DNA from: Bianquea renquensis
GTDB taxonomy: Bacteria; Bacillota; Clostridia; Lachnospirales; Bianqueaceae
Direction of reading: 5' to 3'
DNA: 64,000 nucleotides
Assembly (NCBI RefSeq): GCF_014384895.1
Contig: NZ_JACRSQ010000004.1
Location: forward strand, 124,001-188,000
Shown here piece after piece: positions 17,467 to 26,455 of this stretch (positions are counted from its first letter, which is position 1; each line of letters starts with the position of its first letter). The translations under genes were made by a program, and so were the position numbers. The notes beneath the pieces were generated by a model. It had not been told where the DNA came from and ran no database searches. It saw only the letters and a program-made list of their open reading frames with translations.

Positions 17467-18354
17467 ATGAGGAAGAGAGTGACTGTTGGGGGCGTGATAA
17501 ATGGGTTCCTTTTAGTATTAATAGCGGCGGTTATGCTGTTCCCGTATTTGAATGTTATGGCGACTGCATTTAACGATGGGGCTGACGCCGCGTTGGGCGG
17601 AATCACCATCTATCCCCGGGTCTTTACATTGGAAAATTTTAAAGTGATCCTAAAGGATAGCAAAGTCATTCGTGCAACGATGATTTCCGTTTGTTCCGTA
17701 GTTGTGGGTACACTTTTCGGTTTATTTGTCCAATTTACAGCCGCCTACGCATTTTCCAAAAAGAGCTTTCCCGGAAAAAAGTTGATTACCGTGTATCTCA
17801 TGATCCCGATGTATATCAGCGGCGGATTGATTCCATCGTTTATCCTGTATTCTACTTTGAAGATGCTCAATACATTTTGGATGTATGTACTGCCGGGAAT
17901 GTTTAATTTCTATAACATGATCATGATGCGCACGTACATAAAAACAATTCCTGACAGCTTGCAGGAGGCGGCCAAAATCGACGGCGCTTCAGAATTTACG
18001 ATATTGTGGCGCATCATACTTCCCTTGAGCGCTCCAATTTTGGCGACGGTTTCTCTATGGCTGGCGGTAGGGTACTGGAATGACTGGACGACGCCTTTAT
18101 ACTATATTAGAAGCACTCGACTTCAAAATTTACAATATCTGCTCATGCGGGTCTTGAAAGAAAGCGAAATGATGACTCGAATGCTGGCAGATGCCATCGT
18201 CTCTGGAAATCTTAACAATTTGAAGGTGACGGTGACTCCGGAAGCGGTGAAAGCGGCACAGGTTGTGATTACAACGATTCCGATCATATTGATTTATCCC
18301 TTTTTACAGAAATATTTTATCAAAGGCGTCATGATCGGCGCGATTAAAGAGTAA
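17467..18354 (+). CDS. Carbohydrate ABC transporter permease, second subunit
   Basis: Partner permease of the CUT1 importer. The 295-residue product has about six transmembrane segments and an EAA loop, EAAKIDGASEFTILWRIILP, near 185-205. The C-terminus FLQKYFIKGVMIGAIKE is the usual ending of YtcP/LplC-like permeases. The ATG at 17467 has AAAGG about 10 nt upstream; the ATG at 17458 would be too close to it. It lies 66 nt after the first permease and 89 nt before the binding-protein gene. Confidence 0.9.
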   Translation: MRKRVTVGGVINGFLLVLIAAVMLFPYLNVMATAFNDGADAALGGITIYPRVFTLENFKVILKDSKVIRATMISVCSVVVGTLFGLFVQFTAAYAFSKKSFPGKKLITVYLMIPMYISGGLIPSFILYSTLKMLNTFWMYVLPGMFNFYNMIMMRTYIKTIPDSLQEAAKIDGASEFTILWRIILPLSAPILATVSLWLAVGYWNDWTTPLYYIRSTRLQNLQYLLMRVLKESEMMTRMLADAIVSGNLNNLKVTVTPEAVKAAQVVITTIPIILIYPFLQKYFIKGVMIGAIKE

Positions 18355-18443
18355 GAACTTGATTTCAAGGATCTTAGGGGTGTCCGCCGGGCGCTCCCGA
18401 TATAGGTCAGACAATTCTATCATTACGCAAAGGAGTGTGTAAC

Positions 18444-20396
18444 GTGAACAAAAAATTAAAAAAAGGAATCAACCTGTTCCTTATAGCCACTATGCTGGGC
18501 GTTATGGCAACAGGATGCAAGCCCGATGATGCGACGTCCAGTGGCAGCGCTGGTTCGAATTCATCAGGGGGAGAGTCGTCTATTTCGGGGGCCTCTGGCG
18601 AGGAAGAGATTCTCTACTCATTTAAGGATGTGAAAGATTCCTCCGAACTGCCTGACTGGACAGGCGAAAAGCGCAGCATTACCATCTGGTACGCTCATGG
18701 AACGGGAAGCTCCTTTTCCCGGGAGTATCCCCAAGTTAACCTGGTGAATGAGGAGATTGAACGGGTTACCGGTATTTCGATCGATATAGAAAATTCCTTT
18801 GACAACGACGGACAGGATTTTAACACGAAGCTGGGGATGATCGCTGCCTCCAACGACTGGCCGGATTTGATCGTTGAGGGCGGGATTCGAAATCAGCAGG
18901 ACGATTTGATCGTAGGCGATAAAGTCTGGGAGCTGTCCAGCTATATTGAGCAATATCTGCCGGATCTTTTCGACATTTATCCCATGGATACAGTCGGCAG
19001 CTGGTGGGATAAAGAAGGACTGACCAACGCCGACGGAAAAATTTATACAATCGCGACGGCGTTGAATCCCATCTATTTAGACGATTTTGTTGAAGACACC
19101 GATCCTGAGCGATATGCCAGAATTCAACCGCCCAGTGATACGATCGGTGGTAATGGCTATATTTGGGTAAGAGATGATATTCTGAAGATGATTTACCCTG
19201 AGGCTAAGACGCAGCAGGAAATCGAGGATATCTTTATGGCCAACGGCGGCACCTTTACCCGCGATGACTTGTTTGATGTAACGATTTCCAGCAGAGACGA
19301 TCTTTACAAGTTGCTTAAGGGCATTAAGGATTTAAACATCACCGAAAATGGTAGGCCGCTGGAACCCTTCTTCTGTCTGTCCGGAGAAGATAACTGGGCG
19401 CTTATGGCATTTCTGAATGGTTATTTGAACGGAGGCGGAGACTGCAATAGTTACTTCACTTACTGGGATAATATTGACAAGTCTGTAAAGTTCATGTACG
19501 AACAGGATTGGTTCAAAGAGAACCTGAAGTTCTTTAACACGCTGCAGAGAGAAGGGCTTGCCTCCAAAGAAGCGTTAGTCGATAACAAGAGTATTTTTGA
19601 TACCAAGCTTAATAATGGACAGTATGTGACCAGCTATGCGTGGTTGACCCCGGACAAGGCGGCTCTCCAGGCGGCCGGTGTAGAGTATCAGTACCGCAAA
19701 GTCTTCATCACCGTGCCCTGGAATGACAGATTTGTTATGTTTAAGGGTAATCCGTCTTCCCACTACAATATCAACATTGTAAAAGATGCTGTAAAAGAGG
19801 AGGAGCTTTCCCAAATTCTGCGCTGGATCGGGTTCAACATTTCGGAGGCCGGCTCCAAGCTTCATCAGTGGGGACCGAAGAGCGCCGGCCTCTGGGAGGA
19901 AGACGCCGATGGAAACAGGGTATTTACCGATAAAGAATTGGAAGATGAAATTATCTATGGCGTTGCCAACAACAGACAGAAACAATTGGGCATTGGCAAC
20001 CTCTTGTTCCCTGGCCTTCCGGCTTTCACCAACGGCTCTAATTTGTGTTCGCCTCTTTACATGTATAAAGAAGTCAATCTGACATCTTCTCAGGCGGATA
20101 TCTATTTCCGGTCCGGGCTGGTAGATCCCCCAAAATATACCTTAGGTGTCGCGGCGGAGGTCTGGAATTTCACTGGTACCGTTCCCGGTGTTGAGCAGTT
20201 CTGGAATGCGCGTCCAGGATTTGAAAGCCTTCTGACCAAATGTATTGCTGCAGAAAGCGATGAACAGTTTGAGAAGCTATATGCTGACATGATCGACTAC
20301 GCGCAGACAAACGGTATGACGGCAGAGACTTTGGAGGAAGTCAATAAGGTATATAGGGAATCCGTTAATGATACCTACATGGATCTGCTCGAATAG
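18444..20396 (+). CDS. Extracellular solute-binding lipoprotein of the sugar ABC importer
   Basis: Large (650-residue) substrate-binding protein of the LplA/YtcQ type. A short signal sequence ends in a lipobox (VMATGC, C25), so the mature protein is lipid-anchored on the outer face of the membrane. A Ser/Gly-rich linker follows, then the bilobal binding fold from about residue 65. Translation probably starts at the GTG at 18444, with AAAGGAG 8 nt upstream. Proteins of this size in YesM/YesN-controlled loci usually bind oligosaccharides from complex plant or host glycans; the actual ligand is not known. A strong terminator-like hairpin follows, so expression of the enzyme genes further on may be lower than the transporter's. 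Confidence 0.9.
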   Translation: MNKKLKKGINLFLIATMLGVMATGCKPDDATSSGSAGSNSSGGESSISGASGEEEILYSFKDVKDSSELPDWTGEKRSITIWYAHGTGSSFSREYPQVNLVNEEIERVTGISIDIENSFDNDGQDFNTKLGMIAASNDWPDLIVEGGIRNQQDDLIVGDKVWELSSYIEQYLPDLFDIYPMDTVGSWWDKEGLTNADGKIYTIATALNPIYLDDFVEDTDPERYARIQPPSDTIGGNGYIWVRDDILKMIYPEAKTQQEIEDIFMANGGTFTRDDLFDVTISSRDDLYKLLKGIKDLNITENGRPLEPFFCLSGEDNWALMAFLNGYLNGGGDCNSYFTYWDNIDKSVKFMYEQDWFKENLKFFNTLQREGLASKEALVDNKSIFDTKLNNGQYVTSYAWLTPDKAALQAAGVEYQYRKVFITVPWNDRFVMFKGNPSSHYNINIVKDAVKEEELSQILRWIGFNISEAGSKLHQWGPKSAGLWEEDADGNRVFTDKELEDEIIYGVANNRQKQLGIGNLLFPGLPAFTNGSNLCSPLYMYKEVNLTSSQADIYFRSGLVDPPKYTLGVAAEVWNFTGTVPGVEQFWNARPGFESLLTKCIAAESDEQFEKLYADMIDYAQTNGMTAETLEEVNKVYRESVNDTYMDLLE

Positions 20397-20424
20397 TGCA
20401 ACCTGTAAATACTGAAAATAGTTC

Positions 20425-20499
20425 TATGGCCGCCATTGATCCGCTTAAAGCCAACAGATTCGTTTGCTTCTCTGTGGGATCGGGATGGCGGTCATTTTT
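20425..20499 (+). terminator. Terminator or attenuator between transporter and enzyme genes
   Basis: A long imperfect stem pairs ATGGCCGCCAT and GATCC (20426-20442) with GGATC and ATGGCGGTCAT (20477-20495), followed by TTTTT. Placed inside an otherwise co-directional block, it may give differential expression. Confidence 0.75.
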
Positions 20500-20585
20500 A
20501 AGCGAGAGGGAATTTTTCCATCAGGATTCAGGAATGGAAGATTTCAGATCGCAGTGAATTCTATTTAAAAGGGGGTACGTCTGAT

Positions 20586-21335
20586 ATGGAGCTGGTCTTT
20601 ATGCGCCCAGAGGAATTGCGAGATGCGGTGTCCAGAAACCTTCCCTTGCTCTGGCCGGTGGGCGCCATGGAATACCATGGCGAGCATATGCCCCTCGGCA
20701 CGGATACGCTGATCGCGTATGGGCTGTGCAGGAGAATTGCTGAAAAAACGGAAGCGGTGATTGGCCCGCCGATCCCGTTCACTCCTACCATGAATTGGGC
20801 GTCGGGGATTGCGGACGGCGATGTCGACTTTTCCGCAGATGCGCTGTACCCATATATCCGTGAAAGCATGGGCCATTTTTTAAAAATGGGATTTCAGAGG
20901 ATCTATGCCATTGTAGGGCATCAGGGCAGCGATGGGCTTCCCGCGGTGCTGCTAAAACATGCGTTCCGGGATCTGCTGTGCGAGTTTACGCGGCCTTTAG
21001 GGCCTGGGTGGAGTGTGCTGCCGGAGGAAAAGATGCCGGTTTCCGATGTGTTTTCTGCTGTGAAGGTCTGTGATTATGATCAATTCTGCGATTACAGCTC
21101 CATTGATCGGGATGAAAAAATGCCAGTAGGACACGGCGGCCGGGGCGAAACCCAGTTGATCATGATGTTGTATGAGGGCCTTGTAAAAATGGAGGCGTTG
21201 GACAGACAGCCCTGTCCGGCCCCCTTCTGGCTTGACGATGTGGAGCAGGCGGATAAAGAGGATGGCGGTTTCTGGGTGGATTTTTGCGTGAATAGCTGGG
21301 TGGCGGAGCTGGAGCGCAATCGAAAAGACGCGTAA
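20586..21335 (+). CDS. Creatininase-family metal-dependent amidohydrolase
   Basis: A 249-residue member of the creatininase family, whose characterised members hydrolyse cyclic amides, such as creatininase and the MftE peptidase. The N-terminal metal motif GAMEYHGEHMPLGTDT (about 26-41) supplies the Glu, His and Asp ligands. VGHQGSDG near 113-120 and GHGGRGETQL near 181-190 supply the second His and the C-terminal Glu region. GGGGGT lies about 10 nt before the ATG. Within a sugar-degradation block its substrate may be an amide-bearing sugar derivative, but that is speculation. It is 27 nt upstream of the beta-helix gene. Confidence 0.82.
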   Translation: MELVFMRPEELRDAVSRNLPLLWPVGAMEYHGEHMPLGTDTLIAYGLCRRIAEKTEAVIGPPIPFTPTMNWASGIADGDVDFSADALYPYIRESMGHFLKMGFQRIYAIVGHQGSDGLPAVLLKHAFRDLLCEFTRPLGPGWSVLPEEKMPVSDVFSAVKVCDYDQFCDYSSIDRDEKMPVGHGGRGETQLIMMLYEGLVKMEALDRQPCPAPFWLDDVEQADKEDGGFWVDFCVNSWVAELERNRKDA

Positions 21336-21362
21336 GCCAGACAGAGGAGTGGATTAATTCTT

Positions 21363-23828
21363 ATGCAGACACAGGATAGAATGGAAATATCTGCCGTTAC
21401 GGAATCGACAGACCGAAACTGTATGTTTATTATCTTAGGCGAAAATCTGCACCAAATCCGCAAGGTGTGGCTTTGGACACCGGATGACGTAGAGATTGAG
21501 GATCTGGAGATGGAAAATGCCCCTCTCCCGGAGGCCCCTCCCGAAGATGCGGTGGAAGGGATGCTTATGGGAAAGCCGGACTGTCATTTCGCCGCAGCCT
21601 GCGGGATCGGGAAAATCCCCGACGGATATAAGGTGCTTCCTACGGTACTATGGTTGGAGAGTGAAACCGGATTCAGCACTCCATGGCTGATGAACCGCCC
21701 CATACTCAATACGCTTTCAGACTACGAGGTTATGCCGGGGCAATTGCTAACTCTTTACGGACGGAATCTTTGTGCCGGAGATGAATATATCCGGGAAAAG
21801 TATCTGGTGCTGTTCCAGAATAGGGACACAGAGCAGCGGTATCCGGCGGAGGTGCTGGGCACTGCTGAGCAGGTGCTGGGGGACGAGAAGCCCTATTGTC
21901 TGCATATCAAGGTTCCCGATCCACTGCCTGCCGGCCAATATTCTCTTTCCGTCAACCTGCTGAATTGTGGTCAGTTTGGGTATAGCGACCCGGTATCGCT
22001 GGAGGTGGTGGAAAAACGGTCCTTTTTGTCCGCCATGTCGCGGATGGATTTCCATGCCTATTGCCAGCCAAAATGGGATTTTAATTTTGTGGAGACCATC
22101 GATTTGCGGGGGAAGCTTGTGGCCGACGGAGTCCATAGCGACTGGGCAGTGCTGCAAGAGGCGATCGACAATGCCTCCCCTAATCCGACAATCGTGCTGC
22201 TACCTTCTGGTAAGCTCGGCATTGAACGCACGCTACATGTTCAGGAAAATGTGGTATTACAGGGAACAGGGAACACGGAATTCGTAGTGCCCTTCGGAAA
22301 AATCTTGGAGGATCGCTTTGATCCGGAAGCCCCGCACATTTTCGATTCACCCCGGTGGTTCGGCGGATTTGTCGGGGACTACCGTTCCCATTTCAGAGGA
22401 AACAATGCGATGGTCTGGCTGGACAACTGTGCAGGTCTCTCCGGAATTACCATATGCCCTGGAGCGGGCGCGGATACTGCGATTGTCGTTATGACTCAAT
22501 CGGAAGATGAGATGGTGCGGGAATCTTTCCTGAGAGACTGCAAGATCTTGAATATGCACGGCTCGGCTTTCCCGGCAGGCAGCGGCTGTGGATTCGACTG
22601 GGGAGGAATTCATTTCCTCTGTGGAACAGAAGGCTTCACCATGGTAAATTGTAAAATTCAGGCTTTGGAGCCCATTTTTGCTCATGCCGCCCGCCATCCT
22701 CACCACAATATGCGGATTGAAAACTGTGATTTTAGCGTGTCGCCTATTCAGGGCAGCAACTGCGTTTTTATTCGGGCTCTGTATAACTCTATCATCAAGG
22801 ATACTCATTTTTCTGATTCGGGCCGGGCGTTCAGCAACCAGATGGGTATGTCAAACAATGTGCTCATCGGCAATGTCATCACCGGCATCGCCGGCTTGCA
22901 CAACGCCAGTGAGATCTTGATGTCGGAAACCGGTGCGACCCTGTTTCAAGGGCAGGCAGTCTGTCAGGAAGGGAATTGTCTTCGTCTTGACGCAGAGCTT
23001 CCCGTAGGAAACGATGGGCTTCTGTCTGTGGGGACAGATTTTTATGCCTATATTCTTTATGGCAAGGGAATGGGGCAGTACAGAAAAATTACTGGCAATA
23101 GCGCTGCGGCGGTTTATCTGGAGAGCCCGTTTCGGGTGGAGCCGGATGCCACCAGCCGGATCGGAATCAAGCTGATGTCTAACCGGAACCTTTGGCTTCG
23201 CAATCAGATCCGGTGTAGCCGCGGAGCCTTACAATTTGTTTACGGCGCTGGTTTTGACAATATGGTCGTGGGCAACGAATTTTATGATGCGCCTGGAATT
23301 ACCGCCTTTGGTTTGAGTCATACGGACGGTGGGGATGTTTCTCCGGCCGCCTTCAATTTTCTGTATGACAATCGGCTGACAAACACCGCAGAAATTGCTA
23401 TGTACGGTTCCCTTCGCCGGGGAGAGGGGGCGACGGAAAGTGGTCAGGGGGCAGATGGCAGCTATCTGTATCAGGGAACTAGCAATCTTTTCGGAAATAT
23501 CATCCGGCGAAATCAAATTTTCACAGTCGCAATGCCGTCAGGCGCCAATCAGTACTATAATGTCTGGCTGAAACGCCAGGGATGCCCAGAGCTTTGTTGC
23601 CCTCCGCAAGCGCCTCCGGAGACAGGAGCGATCAATCTGATGGACGGCTGTTGGAATGTGGTGGAATGCAATTACATTTACAACGCACCCTGTGGAATTG
23701 CCATACGGGGAGGGGGCGGCGGTTTGTGCCGCCGGAACAAGATGAATCGGGTGGCAATTCCCTTTGTCACCGACTGCGAGGAAAGCATATACCTGCCGGA
23801 ATATGAACCGACGGAGGAATCGGAATGA
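21363..23828 (+). CDS. Unsecreted right-handed beta-helix protein
   Basis: An 821-residue protein with no signal peptide or membrane segment. Residues about 5-210 form one or two beta-sandwich modules, the second resembling an IPT/TIG fold (YEVMPGQLLTLYGRNL near 122). From about 240 to 800 comes a pectate-lyase-like right-handed beta-helix: repeated short coils with N-rich turns (VLIGNVITGIAGLHNASEIL, NLWLRNQIRCSRGALQFVYG, NVVECNYIYNAPCGIAIRGG). Such folds bind or cleave polysaccharides and are usually secreted; an internal one suggests action on imported oligosaccharides. No established catalytic set can be named. The ATG has only a distant AGGAG (about 14 nt), so translation may be weak or coupled to the gene upstream. 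Confidence 0.75.
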   Translation: MQTQDRMEISAVTESTDRNCMFIILGENLHQIRKVWLWTPDDVEIEDLEMENAPLPEAPPEDAVEGMLMGKPDCHFAAACGIGKIPDGYKVLPTVLWLESETGFSTPWLMNRPILNTLSDYEVMPGQLLTLYGRNLCAGDEYIREKYLVLFQNRDTEQRYPAEVLGTAEQVLGDEKPYCLHIKVPDPLPAGQYSLSVNLLNCGQFGYSDPVSLEVVEKRSFLSAMSRMDFHAYCQPKWDFNFVETIDLRGKLVADGVHSDWAVLQEAIDNASPNPTIVLLPSGKLGIERTLHVQENVVLQGTGNTEFVVPFGKILEDRFDPEAPHIFDSPRWFGGFVGDYRSHFRGNNAMVWLDNCAGLSGITICPGAGADTAIVVMTQSEDEMVRESFLRDCKILNMHGSAFPAGSGCGFDWGGIHFLCGTEGFTMVNCKIQALEPIFAHAARHPHHNMRIENCDFSVSPIQGSNCVFIRALYNSIIKDTHFSDSGRAFSNQMGMSNNVLIGNVITGIAGLHNASEILMSETGATLFQGQAVCQEGNCLRLDAELPVGNDGLLSVGTDFYAYILYGKGMGQYRKITGNSAAAVYLESPFRVEPDATSRIGIKLMSNRNLWLRNQIRCSRGALQFVYGAGFDNMVVGNEFYDAPGITAFGLSHTDGGDVSPAAFNFLYDNRLTNTAEIAMYGSLRRGEGATESGQGADGSYLYQGTSNLFGNIIRRNQIFTVAMPSGANQYYNVWLKRQGCPELCCPPQAPPETGAINLMDGCWNVVECNYIYNAPCGIAIRGGGGGLCRRNKMNRVAIPFVTDCEESIYLPEYEPTEESE

Positions 23829-23843
23829 AAAGGAGGGAATGGG

Positions 23844-26387
23844 ATGGGCCATTTTAAACCGGTTTTATTAAGCAGCCGAATTAGTGCAAACTATGTAAAT
23901 CCTGGCGAAAGCCTCTGGGTAACGCTGGTCTGGCAAAATCAGGGGGACAATCCGGCGGAGCGAGATTTCCGTTTTTTTCTCAAAGGGAGGTATGGCCATC
24001 AGAGACGGCTTGAAGATAAAAGCTACGATTTTGTGGAAGAGGCGGAAGCGATGCCACAAACTTCTTTCTGGTGTCCTGGCGAAACGGTTGCAGTGACGCT
24101 GAAATGGGATGTCCGGGGGGATTGGTCGGGAACCTACTGGCTGCGAGTGGGAATCATAGATGAGGAGGGCTTTCTTATTCCCTTTTCCGGGGAAGAAGGC
24201 CGTACAGTGTATCATCAGGAAATCGGTTCCATCGATACTAGCTGGAATCTGGGACGCCCCTGGGTGATCCAGAATTCCGTCCCGGTGGAAAGGCAGTATA
24301 ACCAGCGCCGGAATGCCACCACAGGCACCACAGAAAGGCAGTTCCTTGTCATCCAGGATGAGGCAAAGCTGGAATTGGGCGCGGATTCGCCGATCCTTTA
24401 TGGTATCTATGATTCTGATGGAGGGTACCCCTTTACGCAGGCGTATCCCCGCGCCATTCTCCGGGACAGGGAAAGCGGGGCTATCTTCCGGGACAGGGAA
24501 GGCAGCTGTAAAACGGAGTACCGCTTGTGCCAACATGGGAAGCACGCGGCAGTTTACGAAGGGCGGGCGTTTGTCGGGGAAACCCTTGCGGCAGAATTTC
24601 AGGTGCTTGCCCAAGTGGAGAGACGCACGGCAAAACTGACCATACAAAGCAGAAAAGAGTACGGGGACTATGAGCTGTTAGAGCTGAAATATAACAGCCT
24701 GGCTGAAATGAAGCAGGGGTATCTTGTAGATTTCTGGGGTTCCGGCCGCCTAGTACCCATTGAAAAGGCGACCCCACTATTTTTCGAGAAGAGGTACGAT
24801 GTCCGCAACGCCGCTGTTTTATATGACGACCGCGGCATGATATTGGTGGAGAGTGCGCATATAGACAGCAGGATCACAACCGGTGTATTTTCGGTTGACG
24901 GCGTTTCCCGAGGGTTTGTCGGCGGATCGATAGTTTCAAGGGTAATGGCAGAGAAGGGAATTCCGAGTATTCCGGTCCAGAAAGCGCCTGTCTTTACCAT
25001 TGAATTGGCCGATCTGAAAGGAAAACAACCCGATTGGAAAGTTGCCGCTGTGCTGCTCCGACGGGGAGTCAAGGCCAACGGCGCACGAGACCTCTACCGA
25101 CACTGCTACTTCTACAAACAGCTGGCTACATGGGGACCTATGCCGGAAGAAAAGTTCCGTCTGGGGGATCCGCATCCCCTCACGCAGAATCTATTTAAGA
25201 CCGTGACGTTTTCCCAGATTGCAGAAAATGTGAGGCAATTTTCCAACTTGACCGATCATGTAAAGCAGGTCATGTATGTCACGGGCTGGCAGAAGGGAGG
25301 GTTTGACAACACATATCCAGAGCCTTACGATGCGGAGGAGCGGTGTGGCGGATTGGACGGCCTCCGGAATTGTCTGGAGGAGTCGCGGCGATATAACACG
25401 TTCATCGGGCTTCACGACAATTTCGACGATATAGCATCGGCCAAGATCGAGTCCTTTCCTTGCGCTGCTCTGGACGAGAGGGGCGAGAAATGGAGAGGAT
25501 GGATGTGGGCGGCCGGTATGACTTATATTATGGGAGTAAAGAAATATGCTGCCAGCGGCCTAATGCAGGAGCGGATCCGAAGGATGATGAATTTACTGCC
25601 CTTAAAGGATACATATCATCTGGATGTTCTGACCGCTGAAGTGTGCCGGTATGATTTTGATCCCGCCCATCCGGCTTCCGCGGAGGACAGCTTCCGCGCG
25701 AAAATGCAGATTGTAGAGGAATTTAACCGGTATGGGATCGATGTGACCAGTGAAATGCTTACCCATCCGGCGGTGGGGAAGATCGGGTTTGCCCTCCATA
25801 ACCGCTTCGATACTCTGGGGACGTTTATCCCGGGAGATCAATTTATCCCTCTGGTGCAGATGATCTATCATGGGATAATTGGTTACTGTGCGCCCAGCCG
25901 CAGCAAAAGTGAGATACTTTGGAGTTTGCTCCTGGGCGGCCAGACCTTCTATGAGGAGGACATTACCGGAGAGTTATGTGTCAGCCGTTATTACAGCAAT
26001 AACGTACCGGCTATGTTGCTGTATGATAAGCCGATGACGGATTTCCGGTGGGAAGGCAGCCAGGCAAGGAGCGAGTTTGGCGAAGGAAGCTATATAGAAG
26101 TTGATTTTGCCGCAGAAACCTACCGTGTGGTCGTTGATGGACGGCTGATCGGGAAGGATTTTACGACATTTGTAAAGGGACCTAGAGATGGATATTTAGC
26201 CTACTCCTTCTCAGGCGGCCGGATGGCGTATCCACTGCCGGAGGAATTTTCAGCCGCGGCGGAGCCGAAAGCAGTTTGTCTAACGACAGAAGGGGAAGGC
26301 GCAGGGATAAACTGCTTTGTGGAAAACGGGAATCTTGTTATGGATATGCCGGCAATGATTCCAGTAAAAATCACGGCGATCCACTGA
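23844..26387 (+). CDS. Glycoside hydrolase-like protein related to GH101/GH129
   Basis: An 847-residue protein without a signal peptide. An N-terminal beta-sandwich (about 5-130, MG2/Ig-like) and a galactose-mutarotase-like beta domain (about 150-400) precede a TIM barrel (about 430-740) and a C-terminal beta domain. The barrel segment VTGWQKGGFDNTYPEPYD, followed by GG, a helix, YNTFIGLHDNFDD, resembles endo-alpha-N-acetylgalactosaminidases of GH101 and intracellular GH129. The aspartate of TYHLDVL (near 595) and the glutamate of VTSEML (near 640) are the best nucleophile and acid/base candidates. If right, it would cleave alpha-GalNAc or a similar alpha-linkage inside the cell. The family assignment rests on motif resemblance only. 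AGGAGGG precedes the ATG. Confidence 0.6.
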   Translation: MGHFKPVLLSSRISANYVNPGESLWVTLVWQNQGDNPAERDFRFFLKGRYGHQRRLEDKSYDFVEEAEAMPQTSFWCPGETVAVTLKWDVRGDWSGTYWLRVGIIDEEGFLIPFSGEEGRTVYHQEIGSIDTSWNLGRPWVIQNSVPVERQYNQRRNATTGTTERQFLVIQDEAKLELGADSPILYGIYDSDGGYPFTQAYPRAILRDRESGAIFRDREGSCKTEYRLCQHGKHAAVYEGRAFVGETLAAEFQVLAQVERRTAKLTIQSRKEYGDYELLELKYNSLAEMKQGYLVDFWGSGRLVPIEKATPLFFEKRYDVRNAAVLYDDRGMILVESAHIDSRITTGVFSVDGVSRGFVGGSIVSRVMAEKGIPSIPVQKAPVFTIELADLKGKQPDWKVAAVLLRRGVKANGARDLYRHCYFYKQLATWGPMPEEKFRLGDPHPLTQNLFKTVTFSQIAENVRQFSNLTDHVKQVMYVTGWQKGGFDNTYPEPYDAEERCGGLDGLRNCLEESRRYNTFIGLHDNFDDIASAKIESFPCAALDERGEKWRGWMWAAGMTYIMGVKKYAASGLMQERIRRMMNLLPLKDTYHLDVLTAEVCRYDFDPAHPASAEDSFRAKMQIVEEFNRYGIDVTSEMLTHPAVGKIGFALHNRFDTLGTFIPGDQFIPLVQMIYHGIIGYCAPSRSKSEILWSLLLGGQTFYEEDITGELCVSRYYSNNVPAMLLYDKPMTDFRWEGSQARSEFGEGSYIEVDFAAETYRVVVDGRLIGKDFTTFVKGPRDGYLAYSFSGGRMAYPLPEEFSAAAEPKAVCLTTEGEGAGINCFVENGNLVMDMPAMIPVKITAIH

Positions 26388-26455
26388 ATCGATAGGCGTC
26401 ATAGCGCAGGGAAACAGACGTCCTATGGACAAACTAAGGATATAAGGAGAATGAA

